The notes under the pieces are model-generated. The model worked only from the letters and a program-made list of their open reading frames with translations. It was not told the origin of the DNA and did not search any database. Shown piece by piece: positions 44,892 through 52,939 of a DNA stretch of 64,000 bases. The DNA lies in the NCBI GenBank assembly GCA_020073215.1, contig JAIQFO010000001.1, positions 248,001 through 312,000 of the forward strand, in the 5' to 3' direction. How positions within the stretch are numbered: the first letter of the stretch is position 1; each line of letters begins with the position of its first letter. The translations under genes and the position numbers were made by a program. The DNA is from Terriglobia bacterium (lineage in GTDB: Bacteria > Acidobacteriota > Terriglobia > Terriglobales > Acidobacteriaceae).

Positions 44892-45941
44892 CTAGTGACC
44901 CGGGATAATCGCGGTCTTGATATCGCCGTTGCGGTTCAGCATGTGGCGGAGCACATCCTGCAAACGCGAAAGCGGCGCTTCGCCGGTAATGTAGTCGTTG
45001 CCGCAAACTTTCTTCTCGGCAATCAAACCGAAGGCCCGGCGGACCGTCTCCGGCGTGTGATGAAAAGTCGCCTTCAACGTGATTTCCGAGTAATGCAGGC
45101 GGTTGGTGTCCAACTGCACCTTGGTTCCCGTGGCGCACCCGCCGAAGAAATTCACCGTGCCGCCCTTGCGAACCATCTGCACGGCCCACTCCCACGCTTC
45201 CGGGCGGCCCACGGCTTCGATCGCGACATCGGCGCCGCGCCTCTCCGGACTCAACTCGCGCACCGCCTCGACCGGATCTTTCACCTTGGTAATCTGCACC
45301 ACCTCGTGCGCGCCCTTCTTGCGCGCCAGGGAGACCTGCGAATCCCGCTTGACCACCGCAATCACATTGCAGCCGATGGCTTTCGCCACTTGTACAAACA
45401 TCAGACCAATCGGCCCGCCGCCAATCACCGCAACCGTGTCGCCGATCTCAACTCCGGTTTCATGCAGGCCCCGGAGAACGCAAGCCAGCGGTTCGGTCAT
45501 CGCGGCATCTTCGAAGGTCACATTCGAAGGCACGACGAGCATATTGGTTTCCACAATGCGGCGTGGAATCCGTATGTACTCGGCGTAGGCACCATTATTG
45601 AACAGCAGATCTTCGCAGAGGTTTAACTGGTGCTTGGAGCAATAGAAGCACATGCCACAGGGAGCTGAGTTGAGCGCGACTACGCGCATTCCCTTCTTGA
45701 AGCCGCGCACACCTTCCCCAACCTGCTCGATCGTGCCGGCCAGTTCATGCCCGAACAACGCCGGCGGCACGATCATGCGGGCGTGATAGCCCCGCTGATA
45801 CACCTTCAAGTCGGTGCCGCAGGTTAGCGCCACGTGGACCTTGACCAGAACTTCGCCTTCGCCCACCGGCGGGATTGGCACTCTTTCAATCTTGACGTCT
45901 TCTTTGCCGTACAGGACGGCAGCCGTCATCTTGCCAGTCAC
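44892..45941 (-). CDS. medium-chain zinc-dependent dehydrogenase in the hopanoid operon (1)
   Basis: 349 residues from a GTG at 45941 that overlaps the upstream dehydrogenase stop by four bases; an ATG at 45929 is possible. The catalytic zinc site includes ALTCGTDLKVY and FGHELAGTI. The structural zinc loop is CGMCFYCSKHQLNLC, and the Rossmann core has VAVIGGGPIGLMFVQVAKA. Resembles threonine/sorbitol dehydrogenase-like MDR proteins. Its place between hpnG and hpnC is the main clue to a role in hopanoid side-chain chemistry (inference). Confidence 0.85.
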   Translation of the reverse strand: MTGKMTAAVLYGKEDVKIERVPIPPVGEGEVLVKVHVALTCGTDLKVYQRGYHARMIVPPALFGHELAGTIEQVGEGVRGFKKGMRVVALNSAPCGMCFYCSKHQLNLCEDLLFNNGAYAEYIRIPRRIVETNMLVVPSNVTFEDAAMTEPLACVLRGLHETGVEIGDTVAVIGGGPIGLMFVQVAKAIGCNVIAVVKRDSQVSLARKKGAHEVVQITKVKDPVEAVRELSPERRGADVAIEAVGRPEAWEWAVQMVRKGGTVNFFGGCATGTKVQLDTNRLHYSEITLKATFHHTPETVRRAFGLIAEKKVCGNDYITGEAPLSRLQDVLRHMLNRNGDIKTAIIPGH

Positions 45942-47113
45942 AGTTGATGTCCTTCCCACGCGATGCACCCCATCACGCCAAAACCGGGCGTGCTGGGGGC
46001 CCCGCCGCTCCCCGGCTGGATGACGATTTTCATCGTGTCCGGTCGAGGATGGGCAGCCAGATTCAGCGCTTCTACACCGCTTTGCAGCGGGAAACGGTGG
46101 CTGACAAGCCGTTCCATGTCCATTTCACGGTTCATGACGAACCGCACCGACTCCTCCTGTAATTCCACTGACGCGCTGTAGGATCCAAGCAACGCCTTTT
46201 CGTCCATGCACACCGCAGCCGGATCAATCGTGACCTCGCCCCGTACCGTCTGCGCAAACAGCAATACCCGACCCCCCGGACGAGTCGCATCCATGGCAGG
46301 CCGGATCAGGCCGCTCCCGCCAACTGCTAGAATCACAGCGTCAGCCCCGCGTCCCTCGGTCATTCCGCGCACCGTTTGTCCGGCGTCAGCCTTGGAAGCG
46401 TCAATTGTAAGTGTTAGGCCGAAGCTACTAGCTATTGTAAGCCTCGCCGGATACAAATCGGAAGTAATCACCCGAGCCCCCGCCCGCTTGGCCAAAGTCG
46501 CGAGGATTAGACCAATCGGACCTTGTCCGATCACCAGCACGGTCTCCCCCGCCTGCAGACGAAGGGTTTCAATTCCTTTGAGGCATGTGTTCACCGGTTC
46601 GACAAAACAGGCCTGCTCGAAGCTGACGTCGTCCGGGATGCGCACGGTTCCCTTCTCGACAATCCAGTCCATCACCCGAACGTATTCCGCGAATCCTCCG
46701 CCCGAGGGTTCGAACCCGGCCGTGCATCCGACCTTCTTGTACGTGGCGCACTGCGCGAAGGTTTTCTGGCTGCAGTAATAACACTCTCGGCACGGGATGT
46801 GATGAAACACCACCACGCGTTCGCCGACGCTGAACTTTCGAACACCCTCCCCCACCTTCGCAACGACACCCGCGGTTTCGTGACCAAAAATACGCGGCGC
46901 GGAGTGGGAGCCGGTCGAAATCTTCTTCAGATCGGTGCCGCAGATTCCACAGGTGTGGACCCGAACCAAAATCTCCCCGGGTCCGATTTCCGGCACCGGC
47001 ACTTCTTCCAGGCGGACGTCGTTCACACCGCGATACACGGCCGCCCGCATGGTGGAAGGAATTTCGCGCCTCTCGCTTTCAACCGCTAATGTTGAAGGTC
47101 GTGCAATTGCCAT
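45938..47113 (-). CDS. medium-chain zinc-dependent dehydrogenase in the hopanoid operon (2)
   Basis: 391 residues, starting 19 bases after the hpnG stop. Zinc residues: TCGICGTDLKKI, FGHETAGVV and CRECYYCSQKTFAQC. Cofactor motif VLVIGQGPIGLILATLAKRAG. Paralogous to the next dehydrogenase, with which it overlaps by four bases. The pair may act as one heteromeric or sequential system. HpnG makes ribosylhopane, whose reduction to bacteriohopanetetrol needs a reductase I cannot assign to a known gene; these are candidates. Confidence 0.85.
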   Translation of the reverse strand: MAIARPSTLAVESERREIPSTMRAAVYRGVNDVRLEEVPVPEIGPGEILVRVHTCGICGTDLKKISTGSHSAPRIFGHETAGVVAKVGEGVRKFSVGERVVVFHHIPCRECYYCSQKTFAQCATYKKVGCTAGFEPSGGGFAEYVRVMDWIVEKGTVRIPDDVSFEQACFVEPVNTCLKGIETLRLQAGETVLVIGQGPIGLILATLAKRAGARVITSDLYPARLTIASSFGLTLTIDASKADAGQTVRGMTEGRGADAVILAVGGSGLIRPAMDATRPGGRVLLFAQTVRGEVTIDPAAVCMDEKALLGSYSASVELQEESVRFVMNREMDMERLVSHRFPLQSGVEALNLAAHPRPDTMKIVIQPGSGGAPSTPGFGVMGCIAWEGHQL

Positions 47114-47132
47114 AGCAGACTCTATTCTTTAC

Positions 47133-47915
47133 CTATCGATTCCTGATGCCAACTCCCGTAGAGACGCGGCTTGCCGCGTCTCCGGCGGCGGAGGAGACGG
47201 GGCAAGCCCCGTCTCTACAGGAAGAAGAACTTAAAGCCGGTCGCTCCAGATAACTCGCAAGCGCGGCGCAAAGAGCACGGCTTGCCTTTGAGCTGTTCCG
47301 CGCCAAAGCAATCGTAGTCCCCCAGAGCCACGGGCGCAGCGCTACATGACACGCAAACCTCACGGAGTGAAAACTCCCGTCGTCCGCCACAAAACGATCC
47401 ATTGCCGGCAGGCAAAAATCGGCGGCGTCGGAGATGGCTTTTAAAGCTCCAAACTCCACTCCCCGCGCCTGCGCGCCTTGCGCCACGGCCGCGGCTTCCA
47501 TGTCTACCGCGTTCGCGTCATAAGCTTTGCGCAAGCGAATTTTCTGTTCCTTGCCCGCCACGGCCGCCGAACTCACCAGAATTCCCTCACCCGAGCCGAC
47601 GTCTGTCCGAACGCCGTCGGCAGCGTTGATCACCATGCGCGGCTCAAACACCTGCCTGACATGCAGGGACGCATCCAGCGCTCCGGCAAAACCAACCGAA
47701 ATCACCCGCACCGGGCTCACTTCCCGAATCACCGCTTCAGTTGCGCGGCGCGCTGCTTCCGCCCCAATGCCGCCGCACAGCAACGCCGCGTCGCCATTTT
47801 CAAAGAGACGATAGCGCCGCCCGCCGTGTTCGATCATTCTGACCTTCCAGCTTCGGATTAGCGGTTCCACCTCTCGCTCCATCGCGGCAATGATCGCGAT
47901 CTTCATTTCAGACAT
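47133..47915 (-). CDS. hpnG: hopanoid-associated nucleoside phosphorylase HpnG
   Basis: 260 residues from the ATG at 47915, overlapping the hpnA stop by eight bases. MTA/SAH-nucleosidase-like core with IAIIAAMEREVEPLI, VISVGFAGAL and NAVDMEAAAVAQ. HpnG removes adenine from adenosylhopane. The last 30 or so residues (SCRDGACPVSSAAGDAAS) are encoded by a palindromic repeat and do not belong to the family, so the natural C-terminus has been extended. Confidence 0.9.
   Translation of the reverse strand: MSEMKIAIIAAMEREVEPLIRSWKVRMIEHGGRRYRLFENGDAALLCGGIGAEAARRATEAVIREVSPVRVISVGFAGALDASLHVRQVFEPRMVINAADGVRTDVGSGEGILVSSAAVAGKEQKIRLRKAYDANAVDMEAAAVAQGAQARGVEFGALKAISDAADFCLPAMDRFVADDGSFHSVRFACHVALRPWLWGTTIALARNSSKASRALCAALASYLERPALSSSSCRDGACPVSSAAGDAASRVSTGVGIRNR
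47158..47220. repeat. palindromic repeat, family E copy, inside the hpnG 3' end
   Basis: Near copy of the 20399-20460 element, with GCGGCTTGCCGCG and GACGGGGCAAGCCCCGTC. It lies within the last codons of hpnG. Confidence 0.8.
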
Positions 47916-48948
47916 ATCCGTTGCTGCGGAACCAATCCACCGACCGCCGCAGCGCACCCTCTACTGGAACCATCCGCCAGCCCAGTTCCCGTTCTGCTTT
48001 TGCCGAACTCACAAACATCATCTTCCGCCCCATGCGCACCGCGTCAATCGTGGCCCGCGGCTCGCGGCCCAGAAGCCGACCGGTCACCATTTCGTCCACC
48101 ACCCCAGTCGCCAGCGCAAAAAAGTATGGCAGTTTCACGCTCGGCGACTTCAAACCCGTGATGGCGGCCAGCCGGTCCAGAATCTGCTTCAGCGTAAGAT
48201 TCTCTCCGCCCAGAATGTAGCGCTCGCCCGATCTTCCCTTCTCCAGCGCCTGAATATGGCCGCGCGCGCACTCGGTCGCATCCACCAGGTTCAAGCCGGT
48301 TTCCACGTACGCCGGAAACTTTCGCTTCAGGAAGTCCACGACGATTCGCCCGGTCGGAGTCGGCTTGAGATCACGCTCCCCAATCGGCGTCGTGGGATTC
48401 ACCACCACCACATCCGCTCCTGATCTCGCGGCCTTGATGGCCACTTGCTCGGCCATGAACTTCGAACGCTTGTAGTGTCCGATCATGTCCGCCAGCGCCA
48501 CTGGGCTTTCTTCGTCCGCCAGGCTGGCGAACTCCGCTCGGCTTGGACGGGCGAGCGCACCCGTCCCTACACGAGCGCTGCGGTTCGAAGTGAAGCCCAC
48601 GGTCGCTACGCTGGACGTATACACAATACGCCGTACGCCTTGTTTCCGCGCCGCCTCGAGCAACGAACGGGTGCCCTCGACGTTCGAGCGATACATTTCG
48701 TCGGGATCGCGCACCCACAACCTATAGTCCGCCGCCACGTGAAATAGCGCGTGGCAGCCGAAAAGCGACTTCTCCATCGAAGCCGGGTCGCGCAAATCAC
48801 CGATGACCCGATCGGCGTTCAGGCCCACCAGGTTCCGCAGATCGCTGGTCGGCCGCACTAGCAGACGCAACTCCGCGCCCTGTTCCGCCAGAACGCGCGC
48901 AACATGGCTGCCTAAGAATCCGGTAGCGCCGGTAACGAAAGCCAGCAT
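47908..48948 (-). CDS. hpnA: hopanoid-associated sugar epimerase HpnA
   Basis: 346 residues, extended SDR: AFVTGATGFLGSHVARVL at the N-terminus, YTSSVATVGF, MIGHYKRSKFMAEQVA (YxxxK) and VNPTTPIGERDLKPTPTG. The order hpnA-hpnG and eight-base overlap are typical of hopanoid operons. Residues about 123-141 (RSARVGTGALARPSRAEF) interrupt the usual GFTSN to LADEE passage and are encoded by a palindromic repeat. The frame is kept, so the protein may still fold with a surface loop. Confidence 0.9.
   Translation of the reverse strand: MLAFVTGATGFLGSHVARVLAEQGAELRLLVRPTSDLRNLVGLNADRVIGDLRDPASMEKSLFGCHALFHVAADYRLWVRDPDEMYRSNVEGTRSLLEAARKQGVRRIVYTSSVATVGFTSNRSARVGTGALARPSRAEFASLADEESPVALADMIGHYKRSKFMAEQVAIKAARSGADVVVVNPTTPIGERDLKPTPTGRIVVDFLKRKFPAYVETGLNLVDATECARGHIQALEKGRSGERYILGGENLTLKQILDRLAAITGLKSPSVKLPYFFALATGVVDEMVTGRLLGREPRATIDAVRMGRKMMFVSSAKAERELGWRMVPVEGALRRSVDWFRSNGYV
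48534..48577. repeat. palindromic repeat, family D copy, inside hpnA
   Basis: Shares CGCTCGGCTTGGACGGGCGA and ACACGAGCG with the intergenic copy at 18024-18066, with small differences in the centre. Confidence 0.85.
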
Positions 48949-48951
48949 TTA

Positions 48952-49054
48952 GCAGTTAGCACTTAGCGTTTAGTTCACGCTGGGTGCGCGAGCGAGAGGC
49001 GAAAGCTTCCACTGGCCCAGGCTAGCTGAGTGCTAAATGCTAAGTGCTAACTGC
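48952..49054. repeat. long inverted repeat filling the shc-hpnA gap
   Basis: Arms of 22 bases at 48952-48973 and 49033-49054 pair with one mismatch; both are built on AGTTAGCACTTAGC. The right arm includes the shc stop codon, and the left arm ends four bases from the hpnA ATG. Confidence 0.85.
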
Positions 49055-51014
49055 CGCCCTTTTCCGCCATCACCTTCGAATACGTCGTAAGCGCGATGAG
49101 TGGAAAATACTGGCGATATAGGTGGTACATCAGATAGAACACGCGCGGAAAGCCGGTTCCGGTGTAGAAAGGCTCGTCCCACGAACCGTCTCTCTTCTGC
49201 GTGCGCAAAAGATACGCCATGCCGCGGGTCACGCATTCGCTGCGCGTGTCGCCCACGGCCAGCAGTCCCATAATTGCCCACGCCGTCTGCGAAGCTGTAC
49301 TGTCGCCCTGCCCGCGCAGGTTGGGATCGTCATACGACCCTACCGTCTCGCCCCAGCCCCCGTCGGCATTCTGCACCGATCGCAGCCACTCCGCCGCCTG
49401 CTGGATCATGGGGTCGTTGGGGTCTACGGCCATCGCTTCCAAGCCGCGCAATACCAGCATCGTGCCGTAGATGTAGTTCACGCCCCAGCGCCCGAACCAG
49501 CTTCCGTCCGGCTCCTGCTCCTGGCGAATAAACTTGATTGCCCGCTGCACCGCTGGATGGTTCTGGTCGTATCCATAAGCCGCAAGACACTCTAGGATGC
49601 GGCCCGTGATGTCAACCGTTGCCGGATCGAGCATGGCGTTGTGATCGGCGAAGGGGACGTGCTGGAAGACCATGCGGTCGTTGTCTTTGTCGAACGAAGC
49701 CCAGCCTCCATTCTTGCACTGCATGGACAAAACCCAATCAATCGCCCGCTGCACCGACTCGCTCTGATAGCGTCCGTTCGGATGTTCGACACGGCTCAGC
49801 GCCAGGCAGACCATAGCCGTGTCGTCGACATCGGGATAGAACTCGTTGTTGAACTCGAAATACCAGCCGCCCGGTTCGCCCTTCGCATTCTTGATTTTCC
49901 AGTCTCCAGGCTTGCGCACCTGCTTCTGCAACATCCAGTCGGCGCACTTCACCAGGCGCGGATCGGTCGCCGGGACCCCGGCCTCGCCCAGGGCAAACAG
50001 CGCGTATGCCGTATCCCAAACCGGAGACAGGCAGGGCTGCATGCGGAAGGTGTCGCCCTCTTCAATTCCCAGCTTCTCAAACTCATCCAGCGCCCGAATC
50101 ACCTGGGGGTCGTCGACCGAATAGCCCAGGCAGCGCATGGCGATGATGGAGTTCATGATCGACGGGAAAATCCCTGCCAACCCATCGCTCATCTCGAAGC
50201 GCTGCAGCATCCACTTCTCGGCTTTTCTGAGAGCGAGCGAGCGCAGCGGACGAATGTGCACACGCTCGGCCCAGTGGGTAATCCGATCCAGCACGAGGAA
50301 AAAATTGCGCCAGGAAATCAGCTTCTTCGCCCAGTGCAGATGCATGCGCGACTTGTCGCGCCCACCCACAAAAAGTTCTTCCACTCCCATTTCGTCGGGA
50401 ATCTTCTTGAACGGCTTTTTGGCATAGCAGATCGAAAGCGGCACCAGGATAGCGCGCGACCACGAAGAAATTTCGTAGATGTTGAACCAGAACCAGTTCG
50501 GGAAGAGCACGATCTCCGGCGGAACCGCGGGAACCGCGTCGTAATCGTACTGCCCAAAAAAACAGAGATAGATCTTGGTGAAGGTATTGACTTCGGTCAC
50601 GCCGCCCATGGCAAGGATCTTCTTGCGGGCGCGCGCCAGTGCTGGATGATCCGCCGTGAAACCAGCCAGCTTCAGTCCGAAATAAGCTTTCACCGAAGCG
50701 CCGATGTGGGAAGGGCCGCCGGCGTGGGTGCTCCAGCCCCCGTCTTCGTTCTGGTGCTTAAGAATGTAGCGAGCGGCCTTGTCGAAGCGTTCCTGGCTGC
50801 CGGTGCCGAGAAGCGCGTGGAGCAGGATGTAATCGGATTCGAGGGTGGTGTCGGCCTCGAGTTCTCCGCACCAGTACCCCTCTTCGTGCTGCCGCGAGAA
50901 AAGATATTTGCGCGCCGCATCGACGGCTACCGCGACCCGGCTCTCCAGGTCGTCAATCTTTCCGAATCGCATCTGCGGTGCAGAGGCCGAACTATAAGGG
51001 GAGGATTCTTCCAT
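49047..51014 (-). CDS. shc: squalene-hopene cyclase
   Basis: Membrane-bound cyclase (HpnF) turning squalene into hopene/hopanol. 655 residues, usual length. The catalytic acid motif DVDDTA is at residues 395-400. QW-type repeats are visible (QNEDGGWSTHAGG, QEQDGSWFG-type, QNADGGWGETVGS, QKRDGSWDE). The ATG at 51014 directly follows the ispH stop, so isoprenoid supply and cyclisation are co-expressed. Confidence 0.96.
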   Translation of the reverse strand: MEESSPYSSASAPQMRFGKIDDLESRVAVAVDAARKYLFSRQHEEGYWCGELEADTTLESDYILLHALLGTGSQERFDKAARYILKHQNEDGGWSTHAGGPSHIGASVKAYFGLKLAGFTADHPALARARKKILAMGGVTEVNTFTKIYLCFFGQYDYDAVPAVPPEIVLFPNWFWFNIYEISSWSRAILVPLSICYAKKPFKKIPDEMGVEELFVGGRDKSRMHLHWAKKLISWRNFFLVLDRITHWAERVHIRPLRSLALRKAEKWMLQRFEMSDGLAGIFPSIMNSIIAMRCLGYSVDDPQVIRALDEFEKLGIEEGDTFRMQPCLSPVWDTAYALFALGEAGVPATDPRLVKCADWMLQKQVRKPGDWKIKNAKGEPGGWYFEFNNEFYPDVDDTAMVCLALSRVEHPNGRYQSESVQRAIDWVLSMQCKNGGWASFDKDNDRMVFQHVPFADHNAMLDPATVDITGRILECLAAYGYDQNHPAVQRAIKFIRQEQEPDGSWFGRWGVNYIYGTMLVLRGLEAMAVDPNDPMIQQAAEWLRSVQNADGGWGETVGSYDDPNLRGQGDSTASQTAWAIMGLLAVGDTRSECVTRGMAYLLRTQKRDGSWDEPFYTGTGFPRVFYLMYHLYRQYFPLIALTTYSKVMAEKGGS

Positions 51015-52016
51015 TTAGGACTCCACGGCGATGGCCGGGGCCGCGGCAATCGTTTCGACGATCTCCGGCGGCAATCCAAAGCGAACATTTTCCGGCATGA
51101 TTTCCAATTCCCGCACGTCGCCAAAGCCCTTTCCCGCCAGGTACTCGACCACTTCCTGCACCAGATGTTCCGGAGCCGAAGCTCCCGCGGTCAGGGCTAC
51201 CGTCCTCACGCCATTTAACCACTGCGGCTGAATATTGCGGCAGTCATCGATTAGATGCGCCTCGGTGCCCAAACTTCGAGCCACTTCCACCAACCGCTTG
51301 GAATTTGAACTGTTATCGGAGCCAACCACCAGCAGCAAATCGGCGTCGGAGGCTACGTGCTTTACGGCAACTTGCCGGTTTTCCGTGGCATAGCAAATAT
51401 CCTGCGCCGCCGGGCCTTTGATATTCGGGAATCGCTTTCGCAGCGCGGCGATAATGTCGCGGGTCTCATCGAGGCTGAGCGTCGTCTGGGTCAGGTATGC
51501 CACCCGGTTGGGGTCGGGCAAGGTCACCGACGCCACCTCCGCGGGCGAACCGACGACCTGAGTCACTGCGGGAGCCTCGCCGAGCGTGCCAATGACTTCG
51601 TCGTGATCGCGGTGACCGATCAGGATCAGCGAATAGCCTTCCTTGGCGAACTTCACCGCCTCCACGTGCACCTTGGTGACCAGCGGACACGTGGCATCGA
51701 TCACCCGCAGCTTCCGCAGTTTGCTGCGGTCGCGCACTTCCGGAGAAACGCCGTGGGCGCTGTAGATGACGCGCTCGCCCTCCGGCACTTCATCCACACC
51801 GTCGACAAAAATTGCGCCCTTCTGCTGCAATTCTTCCACTACAAAGCGGTTGTGGACAATTTCCTTGCGCACATAAATCGGCGGCCCAAACGCCTCCAGC
51901 GCAATCCGGACGATGTCAATCGCCCGCACCACCCCGGCGCAGAATCCCCGCGGCTTTAACAACAATAGGGTCTTCGTGTGTAAATTCCCGGTCTCAGACA
52001 AGCTGCAACCCCCCAC
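51015..52016 (-). CDS. ispH: 4-hydroxy-3-methylbut-2-enyl diphosphate reductase
   Basis: Last step of the MEP pathway, producing IPP and DMAPP. Iron-sulfur cysteines lie in KPRGFCAGVVRAIDIV, DATCPLVTKVH and QDICYATENRQ. TQTTLSLDET and VVGSDNSSNSKRLVEVA are family signatures. The longest frame starts at a GTG at 52016 (333 residues). A TTG at 52001 has a GGGGGG stretch at seven bases and could be the true start. First gene of the hopanoid operon. Confidence 0.95.
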   Translation of the reverse strand: MGGCSLSETGNLHTKTLLLLKPRGFCAGVVRAIDIVRIALEAFGPPIYVRKEIVHNRFVVEELQQKGAIFVDGVDEVPEGERVIYSAHGVSPEVRDRSKLRKLRVIDATCPLVTKVHVEAVKFAKEGYSLILIGHRDHDEVIGTLGEAPAVTQVVGSPAEVASVTLPDPNRVAYLTQTTLSLDETRDIIAALRKRFPNIKGPAAQDICYATENRQVAVKHVASDADLLLVVGSDNSSNSKRLVEVARSLGTEAHLIDDCRNIQPQWLNGVRTVALTAGASAPEHLVQEVVEYLAGKGFGDVRELEIMPENVRFGLPPEIVETIAAAPAIAVES

Positions 52017-52056
52017 CCACTAGGGTACACGTCTTCTTTGGAAAAGATGCTCTAAG

Positions 52057-52084
52057 GGTATCGAAAGATGCACTCCGAGGTCAA
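52057..52084 (-). promoter_or_regulatory. weak promoter candidate for the ispH-shc operon
   Basis: TTGACC (52084-52079) and GATACC (52062-52057) on the minus strand, 16 bases apart, about 40 bases before the start. The -10 match is poor. Confidence 0.3.
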
Positions 52085-52174
52085 CGTAAGCCTTTGAGAG
52101 TGTGGGGATTAGCAGCAGACGGGGAAAAGGGGTAGGTGAACGGAGGGCGGAGGTGGTCCTCGCGCTGCCTAGCC

Positions 52175-52939
52175 TCACTCAAAGTATCGCGGATCGCTGC
52201 CGGGAAAGGGATGAGGATCAATCTTGGTGACACCCAACACGTTCAGGAGTTGCTCAGGCAATATGGGCTTGCTTCTAAAATTGTAGTCGCGAATGCTGCT
52301 CACCGCATTCACGAATTTCTTATCCAAGGTCAGAAAGTAGTCCGGTCCGTTGGCTTGCGCCGTCCACAAGTGGAAAGCGTCGGAATAGTGTCTTTCCGAG
52401 AGATGGCGACACAATGACTTAAAACGCTCTAACTGCATTAAGCTTTCCTGTTCGAACACTGGCAGCATGTTGTAGAACTCACGCGCCTGCCTGAGAAGCG
52501 ACGGATCCAGCTTCAAAAGAAAATCGCAAAACTCTGGCAGTCCCTCTTTTCTGAGGTATTCGCTAAAATCCACATTTTGCCGAAAGCGCGACCGATTGAC
52601 GGCCGATAGACAATTCTTCACGTTGACCCCGGCAAAAAGGTCGCCGAAAGTCCCCCGCATCCCACCAGTACCGCGCGCCTCCTCAAACGTGAGTTCAATG
52701 TAGGAGTAGCACTCTACGGTTCCTTCCTTTGTAAGCCTAGCGATAGTTGGCAGGTACAAAATCTGCTTCTGAAGCCACCCTTCTGTAGCGGATCGGTCGG
52801 GCTTCCGTTTCCAGCCCGCGATCAAAGAGGTATGCTCGTGACCACCCCAGTTTATTTTTTTCTCGATCTGGACGTCTTCCGCAAAAATCCCATATCGCCG
52901 GACGCTCAGATCGACGAGGACTGAAACCATCTTATTCAT
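52175..52939 (-). CDS. PIN-like accessory protein
   Basis: 254 residues, visibly more A/T-rich than its neighbours. The C-terminal part SDAFHLWTAQANGPDYFLTLDKKFVNAV has the acidic pattern of PIN-type nuclease folds, and an aspartate near the N-terminus (VSVLVDLSV) could be the first acidic residue. The middle is unlike known families to me. It overlaps the recN stop by eight bases, although the composition suggests transfer. No antitoxin partner is adjacent. Ribonuclease activity is possible but not shown. Confidence 0.65.
   Translation of the reverse strand: MNKMVSVLVDLSVRRYGIFAEDVQIEKKINWGGHEHTSLIAGWKRKPDRSATEGWLQKQILYLPTIARLTKEGTVECYSYIELTFEEARGTGGMRGTFGDLFAGVNVKNCLSAVNRSRFRQNVDFSEYLRKEGLPEFCDFLLKLDPSLLRQAREFYNMLPVFEQESLMQLERFKSLCRHLSERHYSDAFHLWTAQANGPDYFLTLDKKFVNAVSSIRDYNFRSKPILPEQLLNVLGVTKIDPHPFPGSDPRYFE

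Noticed and set aside
49641-51218. Plus-strand open frame of about 525 codons opposite shc and the ispH end
   Set aside because: Antisense shadow running across two well-supported genes.
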